DNA of 64,000 bases. Source: Brachybacterium sp. EE-P12 (GTDB taxonomy: Bacteria > Actinomycetota > Actinomycetes > Actinomycetales > Dermabacteraceae). The DNA is taken from assembly GCF_003711805.1 (NCBI RefSeq), contig NZ_QXCP01000012.1, forward strand, positions 248,001 through 312,000, read 5' to 3'. This document shows positions 51,555 through 60,130 of the stretch, piece after piece. Made by a program: the position numbers and the translations under genes. The notes below the pieces were generated by a model. That model was not told the origin of the DNA. It did no database searches and saw only the letters and a program-made list of their open reading frames with translations. Within the stretch, counting starts at the first letter, position 1. The number at the start of each line of letters is the position of its first letter.

Positions 51555-52589
51555 ATGACGACCTCCCCCACCCCTGCGTCCCCCTGGAGCGGCCGGCACG
51601 ACGGCGACGGCCCCGAGCACGCCCGCTGGCATCAGGCCGTGCAGGTGGTCGAGGCGCCGTCGCCGGACGGGTCACCGGTCGACGCAGTCTCCTCCTCCGG
51701 CGCCCCGGACCCGGCGGCGGACCACGTCGCCCTGCTCGGCTTCCGCTCCGAGGAGGGCGTGCGCCGCAACCGCGGGCGCGTCGGCGCGGCGGAGGGTCCC
51801 GCGGCGCTGCGCCGGGCGCTGGCGCCTCTCGCCCTGCACGGCGTGCTCGCGAGCGGCGAGGTCCAGCTGCACGATCTCGGCGACGCGGAGACCGTCGGGG
51901 AGGACCTCGAGGCGGGGCAGGCCGCCGCCGCGGCGCTGACCTCCCACGGCCTGGACCGGGCCGGGTCCCGCCTGACCGTGGTGCTCGGCGGCGGTCACGA
52001 GACCGCCTGGTCCTCCTATCTGGGGCTGGTGGGCTCCGGATTCGGTCCCCGCGCCGGGCAGCGCTGGGGCGTGCTGAACCTCGATGCGCACTTCGACCTG
52101 CGCCGCGAGCCGCGCCCCACCTCGGGCACGCCCTTCGCGCAGATGGCCGAGGCGGAGCGCGCCGCGGGGCGGGATCTGCGCTATGCGGTGCTGGGGATCG
52201 CCGAGACCTCGAACACGGGCGCGCTCTTCGCGAGGGCACGGGAGCTGGGCGTGCGGTGGTGGACCGACGAGCAGTGCCTCGCCGCGGGGGCCGAGGGGGT
52301 CTCCCGCTTCGTGGAGGAGTTCGTCGCCGAGCTGGACGTGCTCTACCTGACGATCGACCTCGACGTGCTGCCGGCCGCGGTCGCGCCAGGGGTCTCTGCG
52401 CCCGCCGCCCACGGGGTGCCGCTGCCGCTGATCGCCGCGGCGGTGCGCGCCGCCGCGGGCAGCGGGAAGCTCGCGCTGCTGGACGTGGTCGAGCTGAACC
52501 CGCGCCTCGACGTCGACGGCCGCACGGCGCGTTCGGCCGCGCGGCTGATCGACGAGGCGGTGCGGACCGTGACCGGCGCGTCGGCCTGA
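51555..52589 (+). CDS. hutG: Formimidoylglutamase (arginase family)
   Basis: A 344-residue ureohydrolase-fold enzyme that splits N-formimino-L-glutamate into glutamate and formamide, the last step of the four-step hut route. Mn-binding motifs are VLGGGHETAW, NLDAHFDLR and LTIDLDVLPAAVAPGVSAP (in part IDLDVLPAAVAPG), and ALLDVVELNPRLD follows. GAGGAGCC precedes the ATG. It is divergent from the FNT gene. Agmatinase would be an alternative from fold alone, but the hut context decides. Confidence 0.92.
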   Translation: MTTSPTPASPWSGRHDGDGPEHARWHQAVQVVEAPSPDGSPVDAVSSSGAPDPAADHVALLGFRSEEGVRRNRGRVGAAEGPAALRRALAPLALHGVLASGEVQLHDLGDAETVGEDLEAGQAAAAALTSHGLDRAGSRLTVVLGGGHETAWSSYLGLVGSGFGPRAGQRWGVLNLDAHFDLRREPRPTSGTPFAQMAEAERAAGRDLRYAVLGIAETSNTGALFARARELGVRWWTDEQCLAAGAEGVSRFVEEFVAELDVLYLTIDLDVLPAAVAPGVSAPAAHGVPLPLIAAAVRAAAGSGKLALLDVVELNPRLDVDGRTARSAARLIDEAVRTVTGASA

Positions 52590-52652
52590 GCCCCCGCCGC
52601 CGCGCGGCACCCGGGCGGCGCGGCACCACGCCGCCGGTGCCCGCCTCTGCGG

Positions 52653-53660
52653 CTACCCGATCAGCACTGCGCCGAGGAGGACGGCGAGCGCGAGCCCGGT
52701 CGTCGCGAGCACGACGTTGAGCACGGTGTGCATGCGCAGCACCGCGATGAACTCCCGGATGTAGGCGCTGGGCACGAAGTAGCGGGCGGTCGGGGCACCC
52801 GCCACGTCCGCGTCCACCCCGATCCTGCGGGAGAGCAGCGCGGTGCGCGGGACGTGATACCCGTTGGTCACCACGAGCAGCTGCCGGCCCCTGGCGTCGG
52901 GCCGCTCATCGGCCAGGGCGCGGCTGAAGCGCAGGTTCTGCTCGGTGCTGCGCGAGCGGGTCTCGGCGAGCACCTCCCCGCGGGCGTACCCGGACTCGAC
53001 CAGGTACTCCGCCATCGCCTCGCCCTCGGAACGCGGCTCGTCGGGCCCCTTGCCGCCGCTGGTGATGAGCAGGGGCAGGGTGCTCGCGGCGGTCGTCTCG
53101 GCCATCTGTCGGCCGCGGTCCAGCCGGCTGCGCAGCAGCGGCGGCACCTTCCCGCGGATCAGTCCGGAGCCGAGCACGACGACGGCGTCCGGATCGGGGC
53201 GGGGCGGGCGCCGCTCGTAGAGCGCGGTGAACGTGTAGAAGATCGCGAACTGCACGCCGAGCTGCGCCGATCCCCACAGGATCAGCAGCGCCGCCGCCCA
53301 GGCCACAGGCTCCTGGCTGAGCACCAGCAGCACGGCGACCACCGGCAGCACGAACAGCGCGATCCCGGCCAGCAGCGAGAGGGAGTTGCCGAGGGAGCGT
53401 CCCTCCCGGCGCACCATCCGCAGGCCGTTGCGCACCAGCATCGCCGCCAGCACGAACACGGACAGCGGCAGCAGGGCGAGGACCACGAGCACCAGCAGCC
53501 CGGCGCCGGGCAGGAAGTACGTGACCGCCTCGACCGTGACGGAGAGGGCGAACCAGCCGGCCAGCAGCGCGAGCGCTGCGGCGCGCAGCCGACGCGGCTC
53601 CCTCTCCCACAGACGGCGGAACCACCACCAGCATCCGACGGCAAGGATCGCGCTCAGCAT
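52653..53660 (-). CDS. YdcF-like (DUF218) membrane protein
   Basis: A 335-residue protein with five to six N-terminal membrane helices (about 1-150) and a C-terminal DUF218 domain. The motifs DAVVVLGSGLIRGKVPPLL, LITSGGKGPDEPRSEGEAM (in part LITSGGKGPDEP) and VTNGYHVPRTALLSRR are typical of the YdcF/SanA-like family. These proteins are linked to envelope barrier or vancomycin phenotypes; the E. coli YdcF fold binds S-adenosylmethionine. A final helix lies at the C-terminus. Confidence 0.85.
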   Translation of the reverse strand: MLSAILAVGCWWWFRRLWEREPRRLRAAALALLAGWFALSVTVEAVTYFLPGAGLLVLVVLALLPLSVFVLAAMLVRNGLRMVRREGRSLGNSLSLLAGIALFVLPVVAVLLVLSQEPVAWAAALLILWGSAQLGVQFAIFYTFTALYERRPPRPDPDAVVVLGSGLIRGKVPPLLRSRLDRGRQMAETTAASTLPLLITSGGKGPDEPRSEGEAMAEYLVESGYARGEVLAETRSRSTEQNLRFSRALADERPDARGRQLLVVTNGYHVPRTALLSRRIGVDADVAGAPTARYFVPSAYIREFIAVLRMHTVLNVVLATTGLALAVLLGAVLIG

Positions 53661-53700
53661 GCGGCGATCCTGTCATGGCGCGGTGTGTGCTCGGGACCGT

Positions 53701-54624
53701 TCACAGCAGCAGCGTCTCGACGAGGGTCACCGCCGCGACTCCGGCGAGGAGGGCCGCGAACAGGAGCGTGAGGGTCGAGGGGCGCGCCTTCGCCGACAGC
53801 GGCCCGCCGATGATGCCGCCGGCCGCGGAGCCGGCCGCGAAGATCAGCGTGGTCGCCCAGTCGATCTGCACCTCGGTGCCGACGCGGGCGAGGAGGCTCG
53901 CGGCGGTCGCGATGATCATGACCAGCAGGCTGGTGCCGGAGGCGCGGCGCATCGCGAGCCCCAGGGCGATCACCAGCATCGGCACGACGATGAACCCGCC
54001 GCCCACGCCGAAGAACCCGGTGAGGAAGCCGGTGAGCGAGGCCGCTGCGATCACGAACCCGAGCCGCGGGGAGGGCGGCGGCGCCGGGGAGAGCGGCAGC
54101 TCGGGCTCTCCGTGATGGTGCTGGATCCCGTCGGCCGTCTCGACCGTGTCGGGGCCGGGCTGGTCCAGCACCGGGTCGTCGTGGGAGGCGATCGGCGCGG
54201 CGTCGTCGGCGAGCGGAGCGGTGCCGAGCGCGGCGGCCTCCGCGTCCTCCGTGCGACGGGTGCGCAGCCCGCGGCGCAGCATCGCCGCCGCGACGAGGAC
54301 CAGCATGATCCCGAACAGGGTGAGCAGGGCGTCCGCCGGGACCAGGGCCGAGATCCGCGACGCGATCACCGCCCCCAGGACCGACACGGCGGCGAACACG
54401 AGCCCCGCCCGCCATTCCACGTTCCGCTGCCGGGCGTGATGGGGCAGGCTCGCCACCGCCGTGATCAGCACGATCACGAGGCTCGAGGCGGTCGCGGCGT
54501 GCGGCGGCATGCCCAGCAGGAACACCAGCACCGGCACCGCGAGGATCCCGCCGCCCGCGCCGAGCGCCCCCACCACGATCCCCACCCCGACGCCGACGGC
54601 GATCGCGAGCAGGACGAGCTCCAT
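53701..54624 (-). CDS. TauE/SafE family anion exporter-like protein
   Basis: A 307-residue eight-helix membrane protein. Two repeat motifs are visible: GALGAGGGILAVPVLVFLLG (in part GAGGGILAVPVLV) and GFFGVGGGFIVVPMLV, the family signature. Members move sulfite, sulfoacetate or other organosulfur anions. A long Asp/Pro-rich loop with IQHHHGEPE separates the halves. GAAGGAG precedes the ATG at 54624. Neighbours give no substrate. Confidence 0.9.
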   Translation of the reverse strand: MELVLLAIAVGVGVGIVVGALGAGGGILAVPVLVFLLGMPPHAATASSLVIVLITAVASLPHHARQRNVEWRAGLVFAAVSVLGAVIASRISALVPADALLTLFGIMLVLVAAAMLRRGLRTRRTEDAEAAALGTAPLADDAAPIASHDDPVLDQPGPDTVETADGIQHHHGEPELPLSPAPPPSPRLGFVIAAASLTGFLTGFFGVGGGFIVVPMLVIALGLAMRRASGTSLLVMIIATAASLLARVGTEVQIDWATTLIFAAGSAAGGIIGGPLSAKARPSTLTLLFAALLAGVAAVTLVETLLL

Positions 54625-54732
54625 CGTGGCGGACTCCTTCGGACGGCGGGCACGGGCCGGCCCATCATATCCGCGGCGGTCAGCGTCGATAGGATCGGGG
54701 CATCCTCGCAGAGGACTCGGAGAGGAGCTGCC

Positions 54733-55905
54733 ATGGCCCCGGAGCCGCACCCCGATGCACCGGCGCGGCCGGACTCGTCGGCGCCGACGCTCCTGGACCC
54801 CGCCTCCCCCGCGATGGGCGAGCGGATCCTCGAGGCATGGCGTCGGGGGGCGCTCGTGCTGCCCCTCCGGGACGACGAGGCCCCGCTGCGCCTGCCCGGC
54901 CTGCACCGCTCCGCGCTCCCCGCCTCGCTCTCCGGCCGGGCGCGCGCGTCCCTGGCCGGGGTCGGCGAGCGCTTCGCCGCCTGGCGCCTCACGCCGCAGG
55001 AGAACGCCCCGGTGATCGTGCGGATCGCCCATGTCGCCCCGGAGGAGCTGCACCAGGACCTCGCCCATGAGATCGCCGCGCTGACCCTGATCCCGCCGGG
55101 GACCGGCCCCTCCCCCGTCGCCGTGCACGACGAGGCGACGACGAGCCCGCTGGGCCACCCGTACGTCGTGACGACCGACGTGCCGGGGGTCGCCGCCGCG
55201 CCGGAGGCCTGGACCGGCGCGCACCTGCGCTCCCACGCACGCCTGCTCGCCCGTCTGCATGCCGTCCCCGCCCCGGGGAGGGGCCCGGTGAGCTTCGGGC
55301 AGGAGCCGTGGTCGGCGGTGCCCGTCGGCCCGCAGCACCTGCTGGCCGAGGTCGAGGCGGAGGTCGAGGCCTGGCGCTCCCGCCACGGCGCCCTCCTGGC
55401 CGAGCACGGCCTCGAGCCGTTCCTCGAGGCGGCGCTCGCGCGGGTCGCCGGGATCGAGGACCAGATCGCCTCCCTCGACGCCTTCTGCCTCTGCCACGGG
55501 GACCTCTGCTCGACGAACATCCTGTGGGACGGCGCGGATCCCGCCACCGGGTCCCCGTGCGTGCAGTACATCGACTTCGAGTGGGCGCAGGGCGACGACC
55601 CCGCCCGGGACCTCGCGATCATCGGCGGGCGCGTGCACGGCGGCCCCTGGTACGTCCCGCTCGAGGAGGAGCAGGTGACGCGGTTCGTCGAGGAGTACGT
55701 AGGTGCGCGCGGGGAGCTCGGCGAGGTGCCGGCCGCGGTCGCCGACGTCGGCGCGCTGCGGGAGCGGATGAGGGCCTGGACCGCCTACGAGCGCACCGCG
55801 ATGCTCGTGCACGTCGCCTCGCGGGCGGCGACCCGCGCCTCCCACCGCCGGGTCCTGCCGCTGCTGCGCGACACCCTCGCCGAGGAGCTCGGGATCGGGG
55901 GCTGA
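54733..55905 (+). CDS. APH-family phosphotransferase
   Basis: A 390-residue aminoglycoside phosphotransferase-family kinase, longer than typical APH by about 100 residues at the N-terminus. The catalytic loop LCHGDLCSTNILWDG and the metal site VQYIDFEWAQGDDPARDLA are intact. Many members phosphorylate choline, macrolides or homoserine rather than aminoglycosides; the FEW after the catalytic Asp resembles choline/ethanolamine kinases. The start at 54733 follows AGGAGCTG. Divergent from the TauE gene. Confidence 0.82.
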   Translation: MAPEPHPDAPARPDSSAPTLLDPASPAMGERILEAWRRGALVLPLRDDEAPLRLPGLHRSALPASLSGRARASLAGVGERFAAWRLTPQENAPVIVRIAHVAPEELHQDLAHEIAALTLIPPGTGPSPVAVHDEATTSPLGHPYVVTTDVPGVAAAPEAWTGAHLRSHARLLARLHAVPAPGRGPVSFGQEPWSAVPVGPQHLLAEVEAEVEAWRSRHGALLAEHGLEPFLEAALARVAGIEDQIASLDAFCLCHGDLCSTNILWDGADPATGSPCVQYIDFEWAQGDDPARDLAIIGGRVHGGPWYVPLEEEQVTRFVEEYVGARGELGEVPAAVADVGALRERMRAWTAYERTAMLVHVASRAATRASHRRVLPLLRDTLAEELGIGG

Positions 55906-56007
55906 CCCCGGACGCCGGCCCGCGCCGGACACTGCGGCTGTCCTCCCCACCACATCGCCGGCCTGCGCAGTGGCGCGATCCGGGCGACCTCTGCTTACGG
56001 TGGGCCC

Positions 56008-56796
56008 ATGAGCGACTTCGTGAAGAACGCACCGAACGCCCCCAAGGGCTATGCCGCGGCCGAGGCGGCGGGGCTGCGCTGGCTCGCCGAGCCGGGCGCG
56101 GTCCCCGTGGTCGAGGTGCTCGAGGAGGGCAGGGACCGGCTGCGCCTGGAGCGGCTCGAGCCCGTCGCCCCCACCCCCGAGGCGGCCCGCGAGCTGGGCC
56201 GGGGCCTGGCCCGCCTGCACGACGCGGGCGCCCCCGATTTCGGCTGGTCACCGGCTGATCCCGCCTTCTTCGGCCCGCTCGAGAACCCCTTCCCCGTCTC
56301 GACGCAGACGGAGGAGGAGTTCTCGAGGTACTGGGCCGAGGAGCGCCTGCGCCCCCTGGCCGACAAGGTCACCCGCACCCTCGGGGCCGACGGGCACGAC
56401 ACCGTCGACGAGGCCATCGACGTGATCGCCGACGGCGCCTTCGACGGCGTCAGCGGCCAGGGCACCGAGGCGCCCTCTCGCGTGCACGGCGACCTGTGGG
56501 CGGGGAACCTGATGTGGACGGCCGACGGGGCGGTGCTCATCGACCCGTCCGCGCACGGCGGCCACCGCCTCGAGGACCTCGCGATGCTCTCCCTGTTCGA
56601 GGCCCCGCATCTCGAGGAGATCTTCGAGGGCTACACGGAGGAGCATCCGCTGCCGGGCGACTGGGAGCAGGACCTGCCCGCGCACCTCTTCTTCGGACTG
56701 CTCGCGCATGTGCACCTGTTCGGCGAGGCCTACGTGGACCAGGCCATCGCCACCGCCGAGGCGATCATCGACCGGGCGGACGAGCTCGGGTTCTGA
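56008..56796 (+). CDS. Fructosamine kinase family protein
   Basis: A 262-residue FN3K-family kinase. It phosphorylates ketosamines on glycated proteins or small molecules, destabilising the sugar adduct and so repairing glycation. The catalytic RVHGDLWAGNLMW and metal-binding VLIDPSAHGGHRLEDLAML are conserved, and the GFGWSPAD-like entry FGWSPADPAFFGPLENP (in part FGWSPADPAFFGP) is present. It is the second kinase-fold gene in a row on this strand, with 100 bp between. Confidence 0.93.
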   Translation: MSDFVKNAPNAPKGYAAAEAAGLRWLAEPGAVPVVEVLEEGRDRLRLERLEPVAPTPEAARELGRGLARLHDAGAPDFGWSPADPAFFGPLENPFPVSTQTEEEFSRYWAEERLRPLADKVTRTLGADGHDTVDEAIDVIADGAFDGVSGQGTEAPSRVHGDLWAGNLMWTADGAVLIDPSAHGGHRLEDLAMLSLFEAPHLEEIFEGYTEEHPLPGDWEQDLPAHLFFGLLAHVHLFGEAYVDQAIATAEAIIDRADELGF

Positions 56797-56829
56797 GCCC
56801 GGGCGTCCACCGGCCCACCAGCCCACAGA

Positions 56830-56892
56830 CATCGAGTGCTGCATCTGGACCGCTATGGCTGAGTCATAGCGGTCGAGATGCAGCACTCGATG
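56830..56892. repeat. Palindromic element copy 4 (subtype B)
   Basis: 28-bp arms at 56830-56857 and 56865-56892 with one internal G:G mismatch and the 7-base loop GCTGAGT. The outer base pairs are CATCGAG/CTCGATG, unlike the CCGAG/CTCGG of subtype A. It lies between convergent FN3K and AraC genes. Confidence 0.97.
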
Positions 56893-56944
56893 GTGAGATG
56901 GGGGCGGGGGACGCCTCCGACCACCTTGCCTGGACTGCCACGTC

Positions 56945-57763
56945 TCACTGCGCGCGCCATCGCCGGGCGAGCTGCCCCGGCGTCGACCCGGTGGCAGTGC
57001 GCACGTCATGCGTGAAGTGGGACTGGTCGGCGTAGCCGAGCCGGGCGGCGAGCGCGGCGAGGTCCTCGTCGCCGCGCAGCCCGTCGGCCGCCTCGTGCAA
57101 GCGCCGCCGACGGATCAGCCACGCGGGCGTGAGGCCGAGGCGCCGTGCGGTGAGCCGCTGCAGCGCGCGCTCCCCGAGCCCGACCCGGCCGCCCAGCTCC
57201 CCGACCTCGCAGAGCGTCGGGTCGTTCTCGACCTCCTCGATCAGCGTGTTGACCAGGAGATCCTCTTCCCCAGGCGGGCCGAGCCGGGCGATGCGCTCCT
57301 CCACGAGCGCGCAGCACGCCGCGTGGACCTCGTCCTCGGCGGGCCCCTCCTCCATCAGCCTCCGCAGCGGCGCGGTGAGCCCTGCGAGCATCGCGACGTC
57401 CTCGAGGTCACGATGACGGCCGGTCAGCTCGCGCATCTCTCCCCCATGCAGCACCGCCCCCGCCGCCGGGGCGAACATGACGCCGAATCCCCAGGCGCGT
57501 CCTTCGAGCACGGTCCTGGAGAGCCCGGGATTCGGTCCGACGAACCGTGAGTAGGCGGGGGTCGTGATCGCGAGGCAGACGGGGTACTGCAGCACGCGCT
57601 GCTCGGCCCGCTCGCCTTCCGGCACGTCCCAGACGGGGATCCAGTAGCGACGCAGCCAGGGGCGGAGCGACGCGGGCGGGAGCCGACGGGCGATCGCGAA
57701 GGTGCGGTCGGCCGGGTCGCGCAGGTGCGCCCGCTCGATGTCGTCCGACGCGCGAGGGACCAT
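56945..57763 (-). CDS. AraC family transcriptional regulator
   Basis: A 272-residue regulator with an N-terminal sensing domain of the DUF6597 type (about 20-130, RYWIPVWDVPEGERAEQ) and a C-terminal pair of helix-turn-helix motifs (about 185-270): LGERALQRLTARRLGLTPAW and LAALAARLGYADQSHFTHD (in part LGYADQSHFTHD), which is the AraC recognition segment. It is divergent from a DinB-like gene 130 bp away and may regulate it. The pair is flanked by palindromic copies 4 and 5. Confidence 0.92.
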   Translation of the reverse strand: MVPRASDDIERAHLRDPADRTFAIARRLPPASLRPWLRRYWIPVWDVPEGERAEQRVLQYPVCLAITTPAYSRFVGPNPGLSRTVLEGRAWGFGVMFAPAAGAVLHGGEMRELTGRHRDLEDVAMLAGLTAPLRRLMEEGPAEDEVHAACCALVEERIARLGPPGEEDLLVNTLIEEVENDPTLCEVGELGGRVGLGERALQRLTARRLGLTPAWLIRRRRLHEAADGLRGDEDLAALAARLGYADQSHFTHDVRTATGSTPGQLARRWRAQ

Positions 57764-57892
57764 GCCCGCACAGTAGTCGGGCTCCGGCGCCGGGGAGACG
57801 GTGTCGGGAATCCACAAGACGGGCCTTCGGGGGCTCAGTAGCGTCGACCTCGCCCGCCCGGGAGGTCCGAAGCGGGGTCCCGAGGAGGAGAC

Positions 57893-58459
57893 ATGAGTTC
57901 CACTGCACGACCCGCCGCCCCCGAGGTCGCGGCCCGCTGGCGCGAGCGTTCCGCGCCCTTCACCGCAGAGGTGGAGGCGATCGAGGATTGGGACGCGCCG
58001 AGCCCCTGCGAGGGCTGGACCGCCCGGGACGTGCTCACCCACGTCATCGACACCGAGCGGGAATTCCTGACCCGCGTGGACCTCGCCGCGGAGGAGACCG
58101 TCGAGGCGGGCGGGGACCCGGCCGCACGCTGGGCCGCCCACCTCGCCGTCGTCCAGTCGCTCCTGGCCGACTCCGCGGTGGCCGCCCGCCCTCACGACGG
58201 GGCCTTCGGGCCGACGACCGTCGGCGACGTGCTGCTGGACTTCTACGGCTTCGACCTGATCGTCCACCGCTGGGACCTGGCGAGGTCCCAGGGGCGCGAG
58301 GCCCGGCTCTCCGAGGCCGAGCTCACGCTCGTCGACGCCGCGGTGGACGGCTGGGGGGAGCATGCCTACGCCCCCGGCATCTTCGGAGCGCCCGTGGACG
58401 TCCCCGCCGGGGCCGACGCGCAGACCCGCGTGCTCGCGAGGACCGGCCGCCGCGCCTGA
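57893..58459 (+). CDS. TIGR03086-like / mycothiol-dependent isomerase N-terminal domain protein
   Basis: A 188-residue helical-bundle protein of the DinB-like TIGR03086 family. The opening PSPCEGWTARDVLTHVIDTE with its metal-ligand His, and the second His in LIVHRWDLARS, are the family hallmarks. Some relatives use mycothiol as cosubstrate. The partner reaction is unknown. GAGGAGACATG gives the start. It is divergent from the AraC regulator. Confidence 0.88.
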   Translation: MSSTARPAAPEVAARWRERSAPFTAEVEAIEDWDAPSPCEGWTARDVLTHVIDTEREFLTRVDLAAEETVEAGGDPAARWAAHLAVVQSLLADSAVAARPHDGAFGPTTVGDVLLDFYGFDLIVHRWDLARSQGREARLSEAELTLVDAAVDGWGEHAYAPGIFGAPVDVPAGADAQTRVLARTGRRA

Positions 58460-58525
58460 TCCGCGTCGGCCGGCAGTCCGGCCCCGGCCGCCGAACACCG
58501 ACGCACCGACCCACGGCCCCCCAGA

Positions 58526-58588
58526 CATCGAGTGCTGCATCTGGACCGCTACAGCTGAGTCGTAGCGGTCGAGATGCAGCACTCGATG
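58526..58588. repeat. Palindromic element copy 5 (subtype B)
   Basis: 27-bp arms at 58526-58552 and 58562-58588 with the same G:G mismatch as copy 4 and the loop AGCTGAGTC. Relative to copy 4 the innermost stem pair changes from T:A to C:G, a paired substitution. The flanks CAGACATCGAG and CTCGATGGTGAG are shared with copy 4, so the conserved unit is longer than the palindrome. It lies between convergent genes. Confidence 0.97.
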
Positions 58589-58619
58589 GTGAGGTGGATC
58601 CGGACACTCGGTGGGGGCT

Positions 58620-58637
58620 CCGGGTCAGGGGACCCGG
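58620..58637 (-). terminator. Hairpin after aztD-like gene
   Basis: CCGGGTC and GACCCGG pair around AGGG, six bases past the stop of the AztD-like gene. Confidence 0.5.
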
Positions 58638-58643
58638 GCCGGC

Positions 58644-60086
58644 TCAGTGGTCGTGGCCCTCGTGGGAGTCCTCGGCGCCGCCCTCGTCGCTCGCGCCGTG
58701 GTCGTGGCCCTCCTCGCCCTCGTGGTCGTGGCCGTCCTCTTCACCGTGGTCGTGGCCCTCGTGGTCCCCCTCGGACTCGTCCGCGCCGGGCGCGATCTCG
58801 TACTCGCCGGAGGCGGTGCCGGTGGTCACCTGGATCTCGTGCGGGACGACGGGCAAGTCCAGGGTGCGGTAGACCTCGCCGCTGGCGACGTCGACCATGG
58901 TGAGCTTCTTCGCCTCGGGATCCACGACGAAGGCGGTGCCGTCGGCGACCGAGAGCATCGGACCGGCCTCCTGCCAGTTCTCGCCCTCCTCCCACTCACC
59001 GGTCACGGGCACCTCGTGGAGGATCTCGCCGCTCTCCGGGTCGAGGATGTTCAGCTCGCCGTCGTAGGTGAGCACGAGCGCTTCGCCGTCGGGGCCGCGG
59101 TCGAGGCTGCGGAACCAGTACGGGGAGCCGAGGTCGACGAGCTGCTGGGTGTCGTCGCGGGTGTCGATGAGCGCGATCTCGGTGGGGCGCTCGATGCCGC
59201 CCTCCGGCTCGGCCTCGACCTTGTGGTCCGCGAGCACGATCGGAGAGTCCTCGTGGCCCTTCTGGTTGCCGGAGCGCTGGTAGTCGCCGTCGATCGCGAC
59301 CTTGTGGAATTCGCCGTCGCGGTAGATCACCGAGCCGTTCTCGCAGCCCAGGGAGACGACGTCGCCGGACTCGGTGGGCTGAGCGGCGGCCTCGCCGTGC
59401 ACGCCGGGGCAGTCGTCGGTCTCGGCGGTGACCTTGCCGTCGGCGTCGAGGACCTGGACGGTGCTGCGGGAGTCCTCGGTGCCCTGCGTGGTCAGCAGCC
59501 CACCGTCGGACAGCGGCACCGCGACCCCGTGATGCGGATCCTCGGTCGAGGTCTCCTCGAGCACGTCGAGCTCGCCGTCGCCGAGCGCGGAGGGATCGAT
59601 CAGGGTGATCGCTCCGGTCCCGTCGGCGAAGATCGCGGTGCGGTCGCCGTGGGGGACGACGTGGCCGGGGTGCGGTGCCTCGACGGAGAGGTCGGTGAGC
59701 GCGGGGTCCTGGACGTAGTAGTGGAAGTGGTCGCCGTGGCCCTGGGCGAGCAGGCCGGTGTCGTACATGGTCACGGCGTCGGAGGCGCTGACCGCGACGT
59801 GGCGGCCGTCTCCGGCGGGATTCAACCGGACATAGCCCTCGAGGTCGGTCTCGTCCAGCACGGCGCCGTCGGCCGAGTCGAGGGTGACCACGCCGCCCTC
59901 ATGGGCCAGGACGATCCGGGGGCTGAGCGCGCCGACCTCGGTGCGATCGGACGACGGGGCCTCGGCGGCGCCGGTCCCGTCGCCCTCGACACCTCCCGCG
60001 TCGGAGGCTCCCCGGTCGGAGCCGGAGCCGCAGGCGGCCAGGGCGAGCACGCCCGCGCCGAGGAGAGCGACAGCTCGTCGCTTCAT
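58644..60086 (-). CDS. AztD-like zinc metallochaperone lipoprotein
   Basis: A 480-residue extracytoplasmic protein resembling AztD, a beta-propeller zinc chaperone that passes Zn2+ to the AztC binding protein of a zinc ABC importer. The lipobox is LAAC (Cys19). His-bearing loops include GHGDHFHYYVQD, PHPGHVVPHGD, DPHHGVAVPL and DLPVVPHEIQV, typical of the propeller metal site, and the last 50 residues are a His/Asp/Glu/Gly tail (GHDHEGEEGHDHG). No aztABC genes are adjacent, so it is an orphan here. Start: ATG 60086 with GAGAAG seven bases upstream; longer starts at 60101 and 60110 lack one. Two Zur-like boxes lie at its 5' end. Confidence 0.85.
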   Translation of the reverse strand: MKRRAVALLGAGVLALAACGSGSDRGASDAGGVEGDGTGAAEAPSSDRTEVGALSPRIVLAHEGGVVTLDSADGAVLDETDLEGYVRLNPAGDGRHVAVSASDAVTMYDTGLLAQGHGDHFHYYVQDPALTDLSVEAPHPGHVVPHGDRTAIFADGTGAITLIDPSALGDGELDVLEETSTEDPHHGVAVPLSDGGLLTTQGTEDSRSTVQVLDADGKVTAETDDCPGVHGEAAAQPTESGDVVSLGCENGSVIYRDGEFHKVAIDGDYQRSGNQKGHEDSPIVLADHKVEAEPEGGIERPTEIALIDTRDDTQQLVDLGSPYWFRSLDRGPDGEALVLTYDGELNILDPESGEILHEVPVTGEWEEGENWQEAGPMLSVADGTAFVVDPEAKKLTMVDVASGEVYRTLDLPVVPHEIQVTTGTASGEYEIAPGADESEGDHEGHDHGEEDGHDHEGEEGHDHGASDEGGAEDSHEGHDH

Positions 60087-60100
60087 GACAATGCTTCTCA
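60086..60100. promoter_or_regulatory. Zur-like box 1 at the aztD-like start
   Basis: On the minus strand TGAGAAGCATTGTCA, a 15-bp imperfect palindrome matching the actinobacterial Zur consensus (TGAAAATGATTTTCA-type) at about 11 positions. It overlaps the ribosome site and start codon, so binding would block expression when zinc is plentiful. Confidence 0.6.
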
Positions 60101-60130
60101 TCAGGTGCATGCCAGGAAGCTATCAGCGAA

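Noticed and set aside
20831..58588. Palindrome family as conventional intrinsic terminators only
   Set aside because: No U-tracts follow, copy 2 is in a divergent promoter region, and primary-sequence identity of the arms across loci is far beyond what terminator function needs.
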